Assembly: GCA_963795715.1 (NCBI GenBank)
Contig: CAWCIY010000002.1
Span: 1,488,001 to 1,552,000 of the forward strand
Direction of reading: 5' to 3'
From: JAFEDN01 sp963795715
Lineage (GTDB): Bacteria; Pseudomonadota; Gammaproteobacteria; Coxiellales; Coxiellaceae
DNA length: 64,000 nucleotides
Shown piece after piece: positions 20,501 through 28,813 of this stretch. Positions within the stretch are counted from its first letter, which is position 1; the number at the start of each line of letters is the position of its first letter. Made by a program: the position numbers and the translations under genes. The notes under the pieces were generated by a model. It did no database searches and was not told where the DNA came from. It saw nothing but the letters and a program-made list of their open reading frames with translations.

Positions 20501-21291
20501 GTCATCGCTCCTGATGAAGCGGTGGAGGTCGACAACGACGTTTCTAAAGATTGGGCCGGTTCGATCAGCGCCGATTCTAACACCGTTTGTAATCGGAACA
20601 AAGTCAGCCGATCCGTTTGGGTAAAACTTACACCACCGTAGCTGATCGCCATAATCGCAAAATACAGCGCCCACCAGCTACTGTCTGCCGGTTCATGACA
20701 AATATCACGGCAGCCATGGAGAAACCCCAGCTGTTTAAATACCGGTTCTACGGCGATTCGCACAGGAAGGCGATTGCGCATGGCGGGGACCTGACAGCCT
20801 CGGATCAACACCTGGCAAAAACTCATGATTTCCGGCGGCGCCTGATTCGGCGCGACCTGTTTCTGCGGATCAAAATAGTAAATCAACGGATTTTGATCAT
20901 TACCTACCGGCTTACCTTCAGGAGGTTGGTAATTTTGAGGCACAATCACCATCGTCCGCCACGCATTCACCGTCACAGGGGAGGAGCGGGATTTTTGTTC
21001 CGTTTGCGGCTGCGCTACCAACATCACCACTGGTTTCTTCAACGGCGTTAATGGCCGCAACGCCTGCAAATATTGGAGCGATCCCGTCGCTTGCGCAGGC
21101 CCCTTCGCTAGAGGCGACGCCTGCACAGATAACGCCGGATTGATCACATGGACACTATCGCCGAATAGACGTTGCAGAATAGTCACCATCTGCTGAGGTT
21201 TAAGTTCAGCGGAAGATGAAGCCGATAACGAGGCTGAATCTTTAGTCTCTGATAAGGCTAACAATAACTGTTTGAGAGCGGGTCCTTTCAT
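17515..21291 (-). CDS. 1258-residue orphan protein, predicted membrane-associated
   Basis: I do not recognise a family. ATG 21291 has AAAGGA 7 bases upstream. Visible parts: an N-terminal region (1-240); a Ser-rich linker (250-300); two related copies of a domain of about 100 residues (about 366-468 and 611-719, sharing the YW..QG/FLFS/LW/VVF-like order); and a C-terminal half with several hydrophobic stretches (for example near LGTCLGAGVQIYLGPYALL and LVPIILAAGGMMG). The linker between the two domain copies includes about 20 residues encoded by a palindromic repeat (residues about 551-571). It sits between secB and an FG-GAP gene. 3' remnants of the same gene occur before three other FG-GAP genes, so it is part of the duplicated unit. 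Role unknown; a partner in export or assembly of the receptors is an inference from context only. Confidence 0.8.
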   Translation of the reverse strand: MKGPALKQLLLALSETKDSASLSASSSAELKPQQMVTILQRLFGDSVHVINPALSVQASPLAKGPAQATGSLQYLQALRPLTPLKKPVVMLVAQPQTEQKSRSSPVTVNAWRTMVIVPQNYQPPEGKPVGNDQNPLIYYFDPQKQVAPNQAPPEIMSFCQVLIRGCQVPAMRNRLPVRIAVEPVFKQLGFLHGCRDICHEPADSSWWALYFAIMAISYGGVSFTQTDRLTLFRLQTVLESALIEPAQSLETSLSTSTASSGAMTTFSSSNNSSTDIKTIVQSSSSSSTSSSLESPKPTADPAEASWLMEALKTLDEKPSKPAQVLTWHTGTEESADGATGQWDIKHWLPSSEGKAETYSHEFELVSRKENVFNGDFFVQNTLKYWHEQQGKVEKRAVLYLFSGVEQAQSRGLIIRWLNPNLTLAEDLWNQHRLSDQQPKTQRYLKNKPLMAGIRNLFTEIEMVVFTGVISNLPTTPRIRIELPEGGQFKKIPADLLYALPTVKPKKRISSSQKEAKEIDENDEKKETVLSPISPSTLSETSVPSVLNTDIQSSSQVPRSSREMTAGSREPESKYSGPVYTPAMMAGILRAYQIASTPEDKLSRDSSSAFELTAYPQATVTETVFLQALLHYWQARQGLIDNWRAAFLFSTQNTQTGQSQTVAVMIQYAVPNTALASQLWQEQKVVQMSPTPELLNALRLTLTQAAPKLYGKVQVMVLGVAAQSSIVNALKGPLEKVCRGQVALNFKAIPQTAAYSVILMEDVLGMLQHAQTHQIEPNTVAKSHQERCVQAILDRWRQTEHHNAPLHQELLAVLRTVLIMSTLQIQRRSDYQQPGEDKPSPRMIQARDQAMKKHLYAQRFPYPQALIEGLPLAVLASFLVTTEVTENLKTLNQHRDQLRLEILRWELTLQDHIRRQRFTPCDYVTQTWSFVYYSSFLGLGGELFRLLGRSLSDEGSREEKDHKTEQDLGAQEARLVGRMVQAITRSESLSTRSETVVRLYLGTEPVSRSLGILGTCLGAGVQIYLGPYALLQMLGMSVITLTGYRKVEADRLDDFKAELKEPLCSLTALHRLSVLLWHGGEALTQGSLVPIILAAGGMMGSESLTFITRRVLPQENKEAKFQKKRTTAEGPELSTLLIRQVGTLLGQRGAAMVWITAVGIQHRILYRDTAVALLSHGASNHPGLSEWKIEGADFRRPSLWLNEHNPLMLSWITPSGAQRQALCEIKGLPVLTPAGITGLVCTGDLPATEISTTLGLPKP
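19590..19637. repeat. Palindromic repeat element inside a coding sequence
   Basis: GATCCCGCG ... CTTGATCGCGGGA is related to the intergenic palindromes at 17471 and 7367. It is read in frame within the orphan gene and encodes QVPRSSREMTAGSREPE in the linker between its two duplicated domains. This resembles the palindromic elements found in Rickettsia coding regions. Confidence 0.65.
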
Positions 21292-21348
21292 GGGTTTATC
21301 CTTTTGTTCAGTGAATCTAATCTGTTTTTGAAAATCGGTCTAAGAAGG

Positions 21349-21840
21349 CTATTGCACCACAGCCCCGTTCTGCGCTTTTTCTTGCTGCGCCTGCGCTTGC
21401 TGTTGCTGCTGATGTTGACGATACAACTGGATAAAATCCAGCGGCGCCAAGTACACCGGTTGCAAATTGGATTGGGTTAAAATCTGATTGATCATCACCC
21501 CCGCGTAGGGAAATAAAAAATTAGAACAGGTGCCGTACAATACCATCTCTCGCTGTTGAGGATCTTCGGTGGTGATGGTAAATAAACCCGCTTGTTCAAA
21601 ATAAATCTCAAACACCGGTTTATCCTCTTGTTGGGCGTTGATTTGCAAGGCCAGAATCACCTCCGTCCGTTCATTGCCCACCTCGTTGAGGCGTGGATTC
21701 GCGCGAAAATCGATTTTCGGATTCCAGGCTTTAACCCAATCTTCGGGCAATCCTTGGATCACGACGCGTTGATTTTTACTATAAATTCGGTGGATTTGAA
21801 TATTGACTGGTTTACCGACCGCGTTGAGTTCTTTTGACAT
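21349..21840 (-). CDS. secB: Protein-export chaperone SecB (accessory copy)
   Basis: A 163-residue protein. SecB binds unfolded precursors as a tetramer and passes them to SecA. The family's typical segments are present: an N-terminal beta strand region (IQIHRIYSKN), EVILALQINAQ, EQAGLFTI, and the diagnostic C-terminal stretch CSNFLFPYAGVMINQIL followed by QPVYLAPLDFIQLY. It ends in a Gln-rich tail. Length agrees with the usual 150-170. I chose ATG 21840 (MSKELN) with AAGGAG upstream rather than the longer frame to 21957, whose extra N-terminus does not look like SecB. The gene ends 57 bases before the orphan gene at 21291 and is probably in one operon with it and the FG-GAP gene. A second, broken secB copy lies at 28340-28543. 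Confidence 0.88.
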   Translation of the reverse strand: MSKELNAVGKPVNIQIHRIYSKNQRVVIQGLPEDWVKAWNPKIDFRANPRLNEVGNERTEVILALQINAQQEDKPVFEIYFEQAGLFTITTEDPQQREMVLYGTCSNFLFPYAGVMINQILTQSNLQPVYLAPLDFIQLYRQHQQQQQAQAQQEKAQNGAVVQ

Positions 21841-22124
21841 AATGAGTACTCCTTGTAGTTGAATAAAAAAACAAATGAGGGTGAGAGACGAGAATCTTGC
21901 TTGGCAAGAAGGAAAAACCATTTCAGTAGAAACGCGACAGAAAAACATCCTGCTCAATCATTCATGAAATGCTATACGACTGAATTTCCCTTTCTTAGCA
22001 CCGGGTCTTACTCTTTCCTTAGTACACTAATTAACCGACCGTGATATTTCCTTATTTTCACAGCTTGGGACGTTCTTATTGTTAATGAGACCCAGGGATT
22101 TGTAAATAATAAAATTCTTAAGAT

Positions 22125-22160
22125 TCAATTAAGAAAATTTCTCAAATTGAGCTTACTCAA
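22125..22160. repeat. Inverted repeats upstream of secB
   Basis: An imperfect palindrome (TCAATTAAGAAA paired with TTTCTCAAATTGA, 22125-22150) is followed by TTGAG-CTTA-CTCAA (22147-22160). The AT-rich stretch lies about 290 bases upstream of secB in the direction of transcription and could be an operator or promoter region. No clear -35/-10 pair was found. Confidence 0.3.
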
Positions 22161-22208
22161 TCTCAATTAAAAACACCTCTTCTCGGGGACACCCATTTTT
22201 CCCGTGGG

Positions 22209-22361
22209 CTACCTTCGCCAGACACTGCTTCTTCGTTTATAAAGATGATACCCGGCGGCCTGGATATTAAAAGACCCTGATTTCAGTATCTTTTGATCCG
22301 TGTTAGCCGCCGGGAAGGGATCGTCCTTTCCCAGTGTGCTTTCAGACTGATAGGCTTGCAT
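22209..22361 (-). CDS. Small ORF (50 aa) between FG-GAP gene and secB
   Basis: ATG 22361 follows AAGGAG with a suitable spacer and encodes MQAYQSESTLGKDDPFPAAN..., ending in the basic sequence YKRRSSVWRR before TAG. It lies 48 bases downstream of the stop of the 1977-residue FG-GAP gene, on the same strand. No family is recognised. Support is the ribosome site and position only. Confidence 0.4.
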   Translation of the reverse strand: MQAYQSESTLGKDDPFPAANTDQKILKSGSFNIQAAGYHLYKRRSSVWRR

Positions 22362-22409
22362 CTCCGAAACTCCTTTTTTAGCTAACCATTCATTGACTAC
22401 CCATTCCCA

Positions 22410-25400
22410 TTAATCCATGAGTGACAGACTGCTGGGGCTCAGGGGAGGAGGCGATCTCTTGGTCAGTCCGGTTGCTGGCGATTCCAGTTCTATCTCGGAA
22501 GCCTGCTTGTCCTCGTTCTCATCGCCTCGGCTGGGGCTGGCGACTGGGCGCGGTTCAACGAACAACTGGCTGCCTCTTCCAGGGGCGGAGAAGGGTGAAG
22601 TTTCCCGCTCAGCAGGCTGGATATCCAATGCCTTGACCACCGCTGCCGCAATCGCCGGCGCGGCTTCTTCCAGTTGCCGCGGGGTTAACTGCGCTTTGAA
22701 AAAAGCCAGCGTGTTCGTGCAGCAGCGCGGTTTGGGGATAAAGTAGCGCTGGGTTTCCCGGGCGATGGTATTGATCAGGGTGTCTCGCTGGACGTCTTTC
22801 ATATCGGCTAACTTCAGGTTTACACCCCGCTGGTCCAGCGCCGACAATAACGTGCGCACCGCGGCTTTATAATGCGCCATTTCGGTATTGGTGGTGTAAT
22901 TCATAAATCCGGTGATTTTTAAGCGCCGGGCGATCTCTTTCGCCACCGGACGCACCACCTGGACGTCATAGGCGTCCTGATCATCGCCCAGCGCGTGCCG
23001 TAATTTCTGATTGGCCGCGCGCTTTAAACAGATCTGCACCACCGCAAACAACACGCCAATGGTGCCGGACACCACCGCTGCCGCAATGGTCTTTTGCAGG
23101 GAGGTAGAATCGCTACTGCCTGCGACGGGAGAAACCTGGAGGGTAAAGTCGGTGGTCGTCACTAACTCGGCGAAGTTGATGGCGGTCACATTCACGTCGA
23201 TAAAATCCGGCGTCAGCGGCGTGCCGGTGAATCGCTGGTTGAGAGAATTGAATTGCAGCCAGCCGGGCAGCGCGGTTAAATTATTGAAACGGCTGACCAC
23301 ATATTGCAAGGCTTCTCCCTGGGGATCCTGAAACGCGCCGAACGGAATCGTGAAACTGAACGGTTCTCCAACGGTTACAATCTTCTCAGGCAAGGCGCTC
23401 ATCAATTGCGGCGGCTGGTTGAGGGGAGTGAAGAAAACCGAGGCCGGTAAGCTGGCGCTTTGCAGGCCCGACACCGGGTCTAAAACCGAAAGTTGATAAC
23501 CGGGTACCGAGCGACTGTTATCCGGAATAAACCGCACCGTGGCGTTTTTCAGTCGCGCCTGACTAAACGAGGAAATCAGCAGACCGGGGGAATCCGTCAG
23601 CGTCCATTCGCCGTGGCTGACGCCGCTGAGATAAAAAACCGCGCTGTCCGCTACGGGCTGGCCATTCTCCTGGCTGGCCTGGATATTGGGCAGACCGAGT
23701 ATCGTGGGTTGGCCCTGGGTCACAAACAAAGTATTCAAGGCCATCCGCGGGGCGAACACGCCCTGCTGATTGCTAAACTGAGTCGTCACCAGACTGGGCG
23801 CGCTGCTCTGGCCGCCCGACCCGGTGGCCTGGATCGTATAACTGGGCGCGATGGAACTGCCGTCCTGAATCACTTCAATCAGACCGGTCTGTAAAGCCGT
23901 CAGGGTAAAGGTAGAGACCGGCAAGCCGGTTTGGGTGGACACGAACTGCGCGTGCTGGGTATCGCTGACCTGGAAGGTGATCTCGGTGGGCGTGAGGTCA
24001 CTGCCGGTCACATTGAGCGTCGCCGGGGTTAAGACCGTCGCGCCGCCCTGAGACACATTTAAACTGTTCTGCGTAATCACCGGTGCGCCCAGGAAATTCA
24101 CGGCGGCGAGACTCGGCGCGGTGGACCGCACCCCGTCGCTCACCGACATTTGATAGCACGGCGCCTGTTGATTCCCAGCGTGGACGAAACTTACCACGCC
24201 ATTCTGGATTTGTGCCTGCTTCCACTGGGTGGGCCGTGAGGTATTGAAGGGCAGAAAAGTAAAATAACCGTTCTGCACATCCCCAACGGTAAACAGCAGT
24301 TGGTTATCATCAAAACCGGCTTCGCTGGCTTGGAGAATATCCGGGAAAAGCACCACCGTCTCGCCATTGCTCAGAGTCAGTTGATTGTTAATCAGCACTG
24401 GAGCGGATGCCACGGTCGGTGTCGGAGTGAGAGTGGGTACTATCGGCGTGGGTGTGGATGCTACTGGTGTAGTGGTGGATACCGGAGTAAGCGTGGACGT
24501 TATGGGAGTAGCAGTGGATGTTGCCGGGGTGAGAGTAGGAGTTGGCGTTACCGAAGTGGAAGTCGGTGTGGTCTGGGTCGGAGTGGTAACTATGGGAGTA
24601 GAAGTGGGAGTTACTGTCAATGAAGGAGTTGGAGTGGACGTAGGAACAGAAGTAGAAATAAGAGGCGTTGTCGTGACAGTGGAAGAAGGGGTTATCGTCG
24701 GCGTCCCCGTGGTTACTGGAATAAAAGTGATGTTCGCTGGCGAGGGTCCCGTCCAGGCAATCCCCGCGCTGTACACGGTAATGTTATAGCTGGGTGCGAA
24801 AGAACTGCCATCGTGTACGAACTGAATACTATCATTCAACAATTGAGGTTGAGTGAAATTACTCAAAGACACTCCAGGCTGGCTCACTAATTCAAATTCT
24901 CCATGCGTCACGTCAGATGGAATAAACACCAACGTACTGTTGTCATGGTTAAGGTCATAAGCCGATAAATAAGTCGAATTGAAAGGAACTATACTACCCG
25001 ACTGTAATGTTAAATGGTTTTGTACTAAAACCGGGGGAATATCACCAAACACCACATAACTGCGACCAGTAGAATTAGCGTGGCCATAAGCCCCAATCAG
25101 TAAATCCGCTACCCCATCGCCATTGATATCCCCGGCCGTACTGACGGGCCAGCCGCTATGATCACCATTGTTTTCACCATCGAGTTTAAAGCCGTTGGCG
25201 CCAGTGACGCTAGAAAGATTAAACACTCCACCACTACCAACCCCAAGCCCACCAAACACCACGTAACTGCAGCCCGCAGCATTGCCTTTCGGATAGGCGT
25301 CAGCCCCAATAATTAGATCGGCATGACCATCGCCATTGATATCCCCGGCCGCACTGACGGAAATGCCACTGTCTTCACTATTGTTTTCTCCATTGAGTTT

Positions 25401-28343
25401 AAAACCGTTGCCGCCAGTGAGACTGGAGAGATTGAATATCCCACTATTGCCAACTTCCGAACCACCAAACACCACGTAACTGCGGCCTTTATTGCTGCCT
25501 CCCAGATAGGCATCAGCCCCAATAATCAGATCGTCATGCCCATCACCATTAATGTCCCCAGCCGCATTGATGGAATAGCCACTGTGATCACCATTGTTTT
25601 CGCCATCAAGTTTAAAACCGTTGGCGCCAGTGAGACTTGATAATGCGATATCCCCACCACTACCAACCCCCGGTCCACCAAACACCACATAGCTGCGACC
25701 AGGACCATTGCCTCCCGGATAGCCATAAGCTCCGATGATCAGATCGGCATACCCATCACCATTGATATCCCCGGCTGAATTGACCGGATAACCGCTGTAA
25801 TCACCATTGTTTTCACCATCGAGTTTAAAGCCATTGGTGCCAGTGAGACTGGAAAGACTCAACACTCCACCACTGCCAACTCCCGGCCCGCCAAACACCA
25901 CATAACTGCGGCCTTTAGCACTGCCCCCTAAATACTGATAAGCCCCAATGATTAGATCGGCATATCCATCGCCATTGATATCTCCGGCCATGCTAACGGA
26001 CTGAGCGCTATAATCACGATTGTTTTCGCCATTGAGTTTAAAGCCGTTGGTGCCGGTGAGACCAGAAAGACTGAATACTCCACCGCTGCCAACTCCCGGA
26101 CCGCCAAATACCACATAGCTACAGCCCATAAGGCTGCCTCCTGAATAACTATACGCCCCAATCAGTAGATCGGTATGCCCATCGCCGTTGATATCTCCGG
26201 CCATGCTGACGGAATTGCCGCTACCATCATTAGTGTTTTCACCACTCAGTTTAAAACCGTTGATGCCATTGAGACTGGAAAGGTCAAACACTCCACTGCT
26301 GCCAACCCCTGAACCACCAAACACTACGTAACTGCGGCCCTGACCACTGCCTCCCGGATAGCCATAAGCCCCGATGATCAGATCGGCATACCCATCACTG
26401 TTGATATCCCCAGCCGCACTGACGGAAGAGCCACTGTAATCACCATTATTTTCGCCATCAAGTTTAAATCCATTCTGGCCATTTAAGCTTGCCAAGGGTA
26501 TCACCGCAGGAAAATAGCTGGGCGGAGTTCCAGAAAAAGTAATTTTTGCAGACAACGGACCAGTCCAAGCAATGCCGGAACTGCGCACCGTCATATTATA
26601 ACTGGGCGCTACCAAAGTGCCGTCATGCACAAACTGAATCGCGCCACTGGTTATTTGCTGCTGAGTAAAATTGACGAGAGGAATGCCGGGTACGCCAAGA
26701 GCTTCGAATTGACCATGAGTGATCCCACTGGGAATGAACACTAAAGTATTATTGTTATGATTGCGGTCGTAAGCAGCTAACCAGATTGAATTCAGTTGAA
26801 TGGCAGCGCCCACGAATAATGACAGGCTGTTATTGACCAATACTGGAGGGACATCTCCAAACACCACGTAGCTCCGACCAGTGTAATTGCCTTTCGGATA
26901 GCCATACGCCCCAACAATCAGATCATCAAGCCCATCACCATTAATATCTCCGGCTGCACTGACGGAATTGCCGCTACGATCACCATCATTTTCACCATCG
27001 AGTTTAAAGCCATTGGCGCCATTAAGGCTGGAAAGATTAAATACCCCACTACTGCCAATTCCCGGTCGGCCAAACACCACGTAACTGTGGCCCTTGTTAC
27101 CGCCTCCCATATAGTAAAAAGCCCCGATGATCAGATCAGCATACCCATCGCCATTGATATCCCCGGCCTTACTGACGGAAACGCCGCTGTAATCACCATT
27201 GTTTTCTCCATCAAATTTAAAGCCATTGGCGCCATTGAGACTGGAAAGACTCAACACTCCGCCGCTGCCAACCCCCGGTCCGCCAAACACCACGTAGCTG
27301 CGGCCTTTATAACCACCTCCCGGATAGCCATACGCCCCGATGATCAGATCGTCATGACCATCACCGTTGATATCCCCAGCCACACTCACACTACCACTAA
27401 AATCATTATTGTTTTCGCCATCCAGTTTAAAGCCATTGATGCCAGTGAGGCTGGAAAGACTCACTACCCCTCCACTGCCAACTCCCAGCCCGCCAAATAC
27501 CACGTAACTACAGCCTTTATAGCTGCCTCCCGGATAGCCAATCGCTCCGATAATCAGATCGTCATGCCCATCGCTATTGATATCCCCGGCTGCACTCACA
27601 GAGCTACCGCTTTGATCACCATTATTTTCGCCATCGACTTTAAAGCCATTAGCACCATTAAGGCTGGAAAGACTCAATACCCCTCCACTGCCAACTCCTG
27701 ATCCACCAAACACCACATAGCTGCGGCCTTTACAACTGCCAAGATCATAGCACCAAGCCCCGATGATCAAATCGTCATGTCCATCACCATTGATATCTCC
27801 AGCTGCACTGACAGAAAAACCGCTGTGATCATTACTGTTTTCGCCAGTGAGTTTAAAACCGTTGGCGCCAGTCAGACTCGAAAGACTGAACATTCCACTG
27901 CTACCCACCCCCGACCTACCAAACACCACGTAGCTGCGCCCCATAGCAACACCTCCGCCCGGATAACCATAAGACCCAATCAGCAGATCATCCTGCCCAT
28001 CGCCATTGATATCTCCAGCTGTACTGACAGAATTGCCGCTGTAATCACCAGTATTTTCGCCATCGAGTTTAAAACCGTTAGCGCCAGTGAGACTGGAGAG
28101 ATTAAATACTCCGCTGCTACCCACCCCCGGTCCGCCAAACACTGTGTAGCTGCGGCCTGGACCGCTACCTCCTGGATAGTAAGATGCTCCGATGATTAAA
28201 TCGGCATATCCATCACCATTAATATCCCCGGCTGCACTGACAGAGCCACTATAATCACCAATATTTTCGCCATCAAGTTTAAAACCAATTTGGCCATCTA
28301 AACTGGCCAACGGCAGTATTGCCGGAAATTGTCCCTGTTTCAT
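22410..28343 (-). CDS. Giant FG-GAP (2 x 7 blades)/CSPG-repeat single-pass membrane protein
   Basis: This is a 1977-residue protein. Seven FG-GAP repeats are followed by one CSPG-like repeat, seven more FG-GAP repeats, a second CSPG-like repeat, a stalk of about 100 residues almost entirely Thr/Ser/Pro/Val, three further CSPG-like repeats and a cadherin-like Ig domain. The membrane helix is near residues 1740-1765. The tail of about 210 residues contains RPVAKEIARRLKITGFMNY, a CC motif, and a Ser/Pro-rich C-terminus. Each FG-GAP repeat has the GDINGDGxxD Ca-binding pattern. ATG 28343 overlaps the TGA of the upstream secB fragment (ATGA), suggesting translational coupling, with AGGAG 7 bases before. 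It is the close paralogue of the protein at the window's left edge. Confidence 0.88.
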   Translation of the reverse strand: MKQGQFPAILPLASLDGQIGFKLDGENIGDYSGSVSAAGDINGDGYADLIIGASYYPGGSGPGRSYTVFGGPGVGSSGVFNLSSLTGANGFKLDGENTGDYSGNSVSTAGDINGDGQDDLLIGSYGYPGGGVAMGRSYVVFGRSGVGSSGMFSLSSLTGANGFKLTGENSNDHSGFSVSAAGDINGDGHDDLIIGAWCYDLGSCKGRSYVVFGGSGVGSGGVLSLSSLNGANGFKVDGENNGDQSGSSVSAAGDINSDGHDDLIIGAIGYPGGSYKGCSYVVFGGLGVGSGGVVSLSSLTGINGFKLDGENNNDFSGSVSVAGDINGDGHDDLIIGAYGYPGGGYKGRSYVVFGGPGVGSGGVLSLSSLNGANGFKFDGENNGDYSGVSVSKAGDINGDGYADLIIGAFYYMGGGNKGHSYVVFGRPGIGSSGVFNLSSLNGANGFKLDGENDGDRSGNSVSAAGDINGDGLDDLIVGAYGYPKGNYTGRSYVVFGDVPPVLVNNSLSLFVGAAIQLNSIWLAAYDRNHNNNTLVFIPSGITHGQFEALGVPGIPLVNFTQQQITSGAIQFVHDGTLVAPSYNMTVRSSGIAWTGPLSAKITFSGTPPSYFPAVIPLASLNGQNGFKLDGENNGDYSGSSVSAAGDINSDGYADLIIGAYGYPGGSGQGRSYVVFGGSGVGSSGVFDLSSLNGINGFKLSGENTNDGSGNSVSMAGDINGDGHTDLLIGAYSYSGGSLMGCSYVVFGGPGVGSGGVFSLSGLTGTNGFKLNGENNRDYSAQSVSMAGDINGDGYADLIIGAYQYLGGSAKGRSYVVFGGPGVGSGGVLSLSSLTGTNGFKLDGENNGDYSGYPVNSAGDINGDGYADLIIGAYGYPGGNGPGRSYVVFGGPGVGSGGDIALSSLTGANGFKLDGENNGDHSGYSINAAGDINGDGHDDLIIGADAYLGGSNKGRSYVVFGGSEVGNSGIFNLSSLTGGNGFKLNGENNSEDSGISVSAAGDINGDGHADLIIGADAYPKGNAAGCSYVVFGGLGVGSGGVFNLSSVTGANGFKLDGENNGDHSGWPVSTAGDINGDGVADLLIGAYGHANSTGRSYVVFGDIPPVLVQNHLTLQSGSIVPFNSTYLSAYDLNHDNSTLVFIPSDVTHGEFELVSQPGVSLSNFTQPQLLNDSIQFVHDGSSFAPSYNITVYSAGIAWTGPSPANITFIPVTTGTPTITPSSTVTTTPLISTSVPTSTPTPSLTVTPTSTPIVTTPTQTTPTSTSVTPTPTLTPATSTATPITSTLTPVSTTTPVASTPTPIVPTLTPTPTVASAPVLINNQLTLSNGETVVLFPDILQASEAGFDDNQLLFTVGDVQNGYFTFLPFNTSRPTQWKQAQIQNGVVSFVHAGNQQAPCYQMSVSDGVRSTAPSLAAVNFLGAPVITQNSLNVSQGGATVLTPATLNVTGSDLTPTEITFQVSDTQHAQFVSTQTGLPVSTFTLTALQTGLIEVIQDGSSIAPSYTIQATGSGGQSSAPSLVTTQFSNQQGVFAPRMALNTLFVTQGQPTILGLPNIQASQENGQPVADSAVFYLSGVSHGEWTLTDSPGLLISSFSQARLKNATVRFIPDNSRSVPGYQLSVLDPVSGLQSASLPASVFFTPLNQPPQLMSALPEKIVTVGEPFSFTIPFGAFQDPQGEALQYVVSRFNNLTALPGWLQFNSLNQRFTGTPLTPDFIDVNVTAINFAELVTTTDFTLQVSPVAGSSDSTSLQKTIAAAVVSGTIGVLFAVVQICLKRAANQKLRHALGDDQDAYDVQVVRPVAKEIARRLKITGFMNYTTNTEMAHYKAAVRTLLSALDQRGVNLKLADMKDVQRDTLINTIARETQRYFIPKPRCCTNTLAFFKAQLTPRQLEEAAPAIAAAVVKALDIQPAERETSPFSAPGRGSQLFVEPRPVASPSRGDENEDKQASEIELESPATGLTKRSPPPLSPSSLSLMD

Positions 28344-28543
28344 AAATTATCTCCTAACATTTTCTTATTGGGTTCGTTCACAATACCGGTTACACCGATT
28401 GCAACGTTGTCATACTCTGTTTTCATTACTTTTGTGCCACCTCTTTCTGTTGTTGGTGGTTGCTGATGCAGTTTCACAAAATCCAGTGGCGCTAAGTACA
28501 CCGGCTGCAAAGATACGGTGAATTCTGTTGTCAATGACATCAT
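28340..28543 (-). pseudogene. secB fragment upstream of FG-GAP gene
   Basis: A 67-codon reading frame starts at ATG 28543 behind AAGGAG. After nine unrelated residues it reads SLQPVYLAPLDFVKLHQQ, matching the C-terminus of the SecB at 21349-21840 (NLQPVYLAPLDFIQLYRQ). The whole SecB core is absent, so it cannot be a working chaperone. Its stop overlaps the FG-GAP start by four bases, so it may now serve as a leader peptide that couples translation. It is evidence that a complete secB once preceded this FG-GAP gene. Confidence 0.75.
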
Positions 28544-28813
28544 GTTAGTTTCTCCTTGAAGTGATGGCGCAAGGCCAAAGAGGGAATTCCAGCTTACGCG
28601 ATGGGGGATTTTAAAAGAGAGAATCGCAATTCTTCCTTTTAAGTGCGATCCCAAGCTTTGCCTGGCGCAGCATAAATAACTGAGTAATGGTTTGATTGAA
28701 ATAACAGGCTGTCTGGGACTGTGTTTCTGAAGAATCAGTCTGGGGGGAAATCCAGACCACCTAACGATGATCCCCCCTCGGTGGTTGAGCAGGCAAGTAT
28801 TTTGTAGCAGTTA

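Noticed and set aside
20600..21291. Ulp1/C48-like protease at the N-terminus of the 1258-residue protein
   Set aside because: An AWRTMVIV...YYFDPQ...DSSWWALYF pattern recalls the fold, but the catalytic His and Cys are not in place.
21841..21957. Longer SecB start at 21957
   Set aside because: The extra 39 residues do not resemble SecB, and ATG 21840 has its own AAGGAG site.
22125..22160. A rho-independent terminator after the small ORF
   Set aside because: The inverted repeats are AT-rich and lack a GC stem with T tract; they may be regulatory instead.
27087..28199. Long plus-strand ORFs (up to 204 codons) opposite the FG-GAP repeats, also at 4044-5243, 25323-25640 and 12358-12786
   Set aside because: They are antisense shadows of the repeats; their periodic, Ile/Thr-rich translations mirror the repeat unit and none has a ribosome site.
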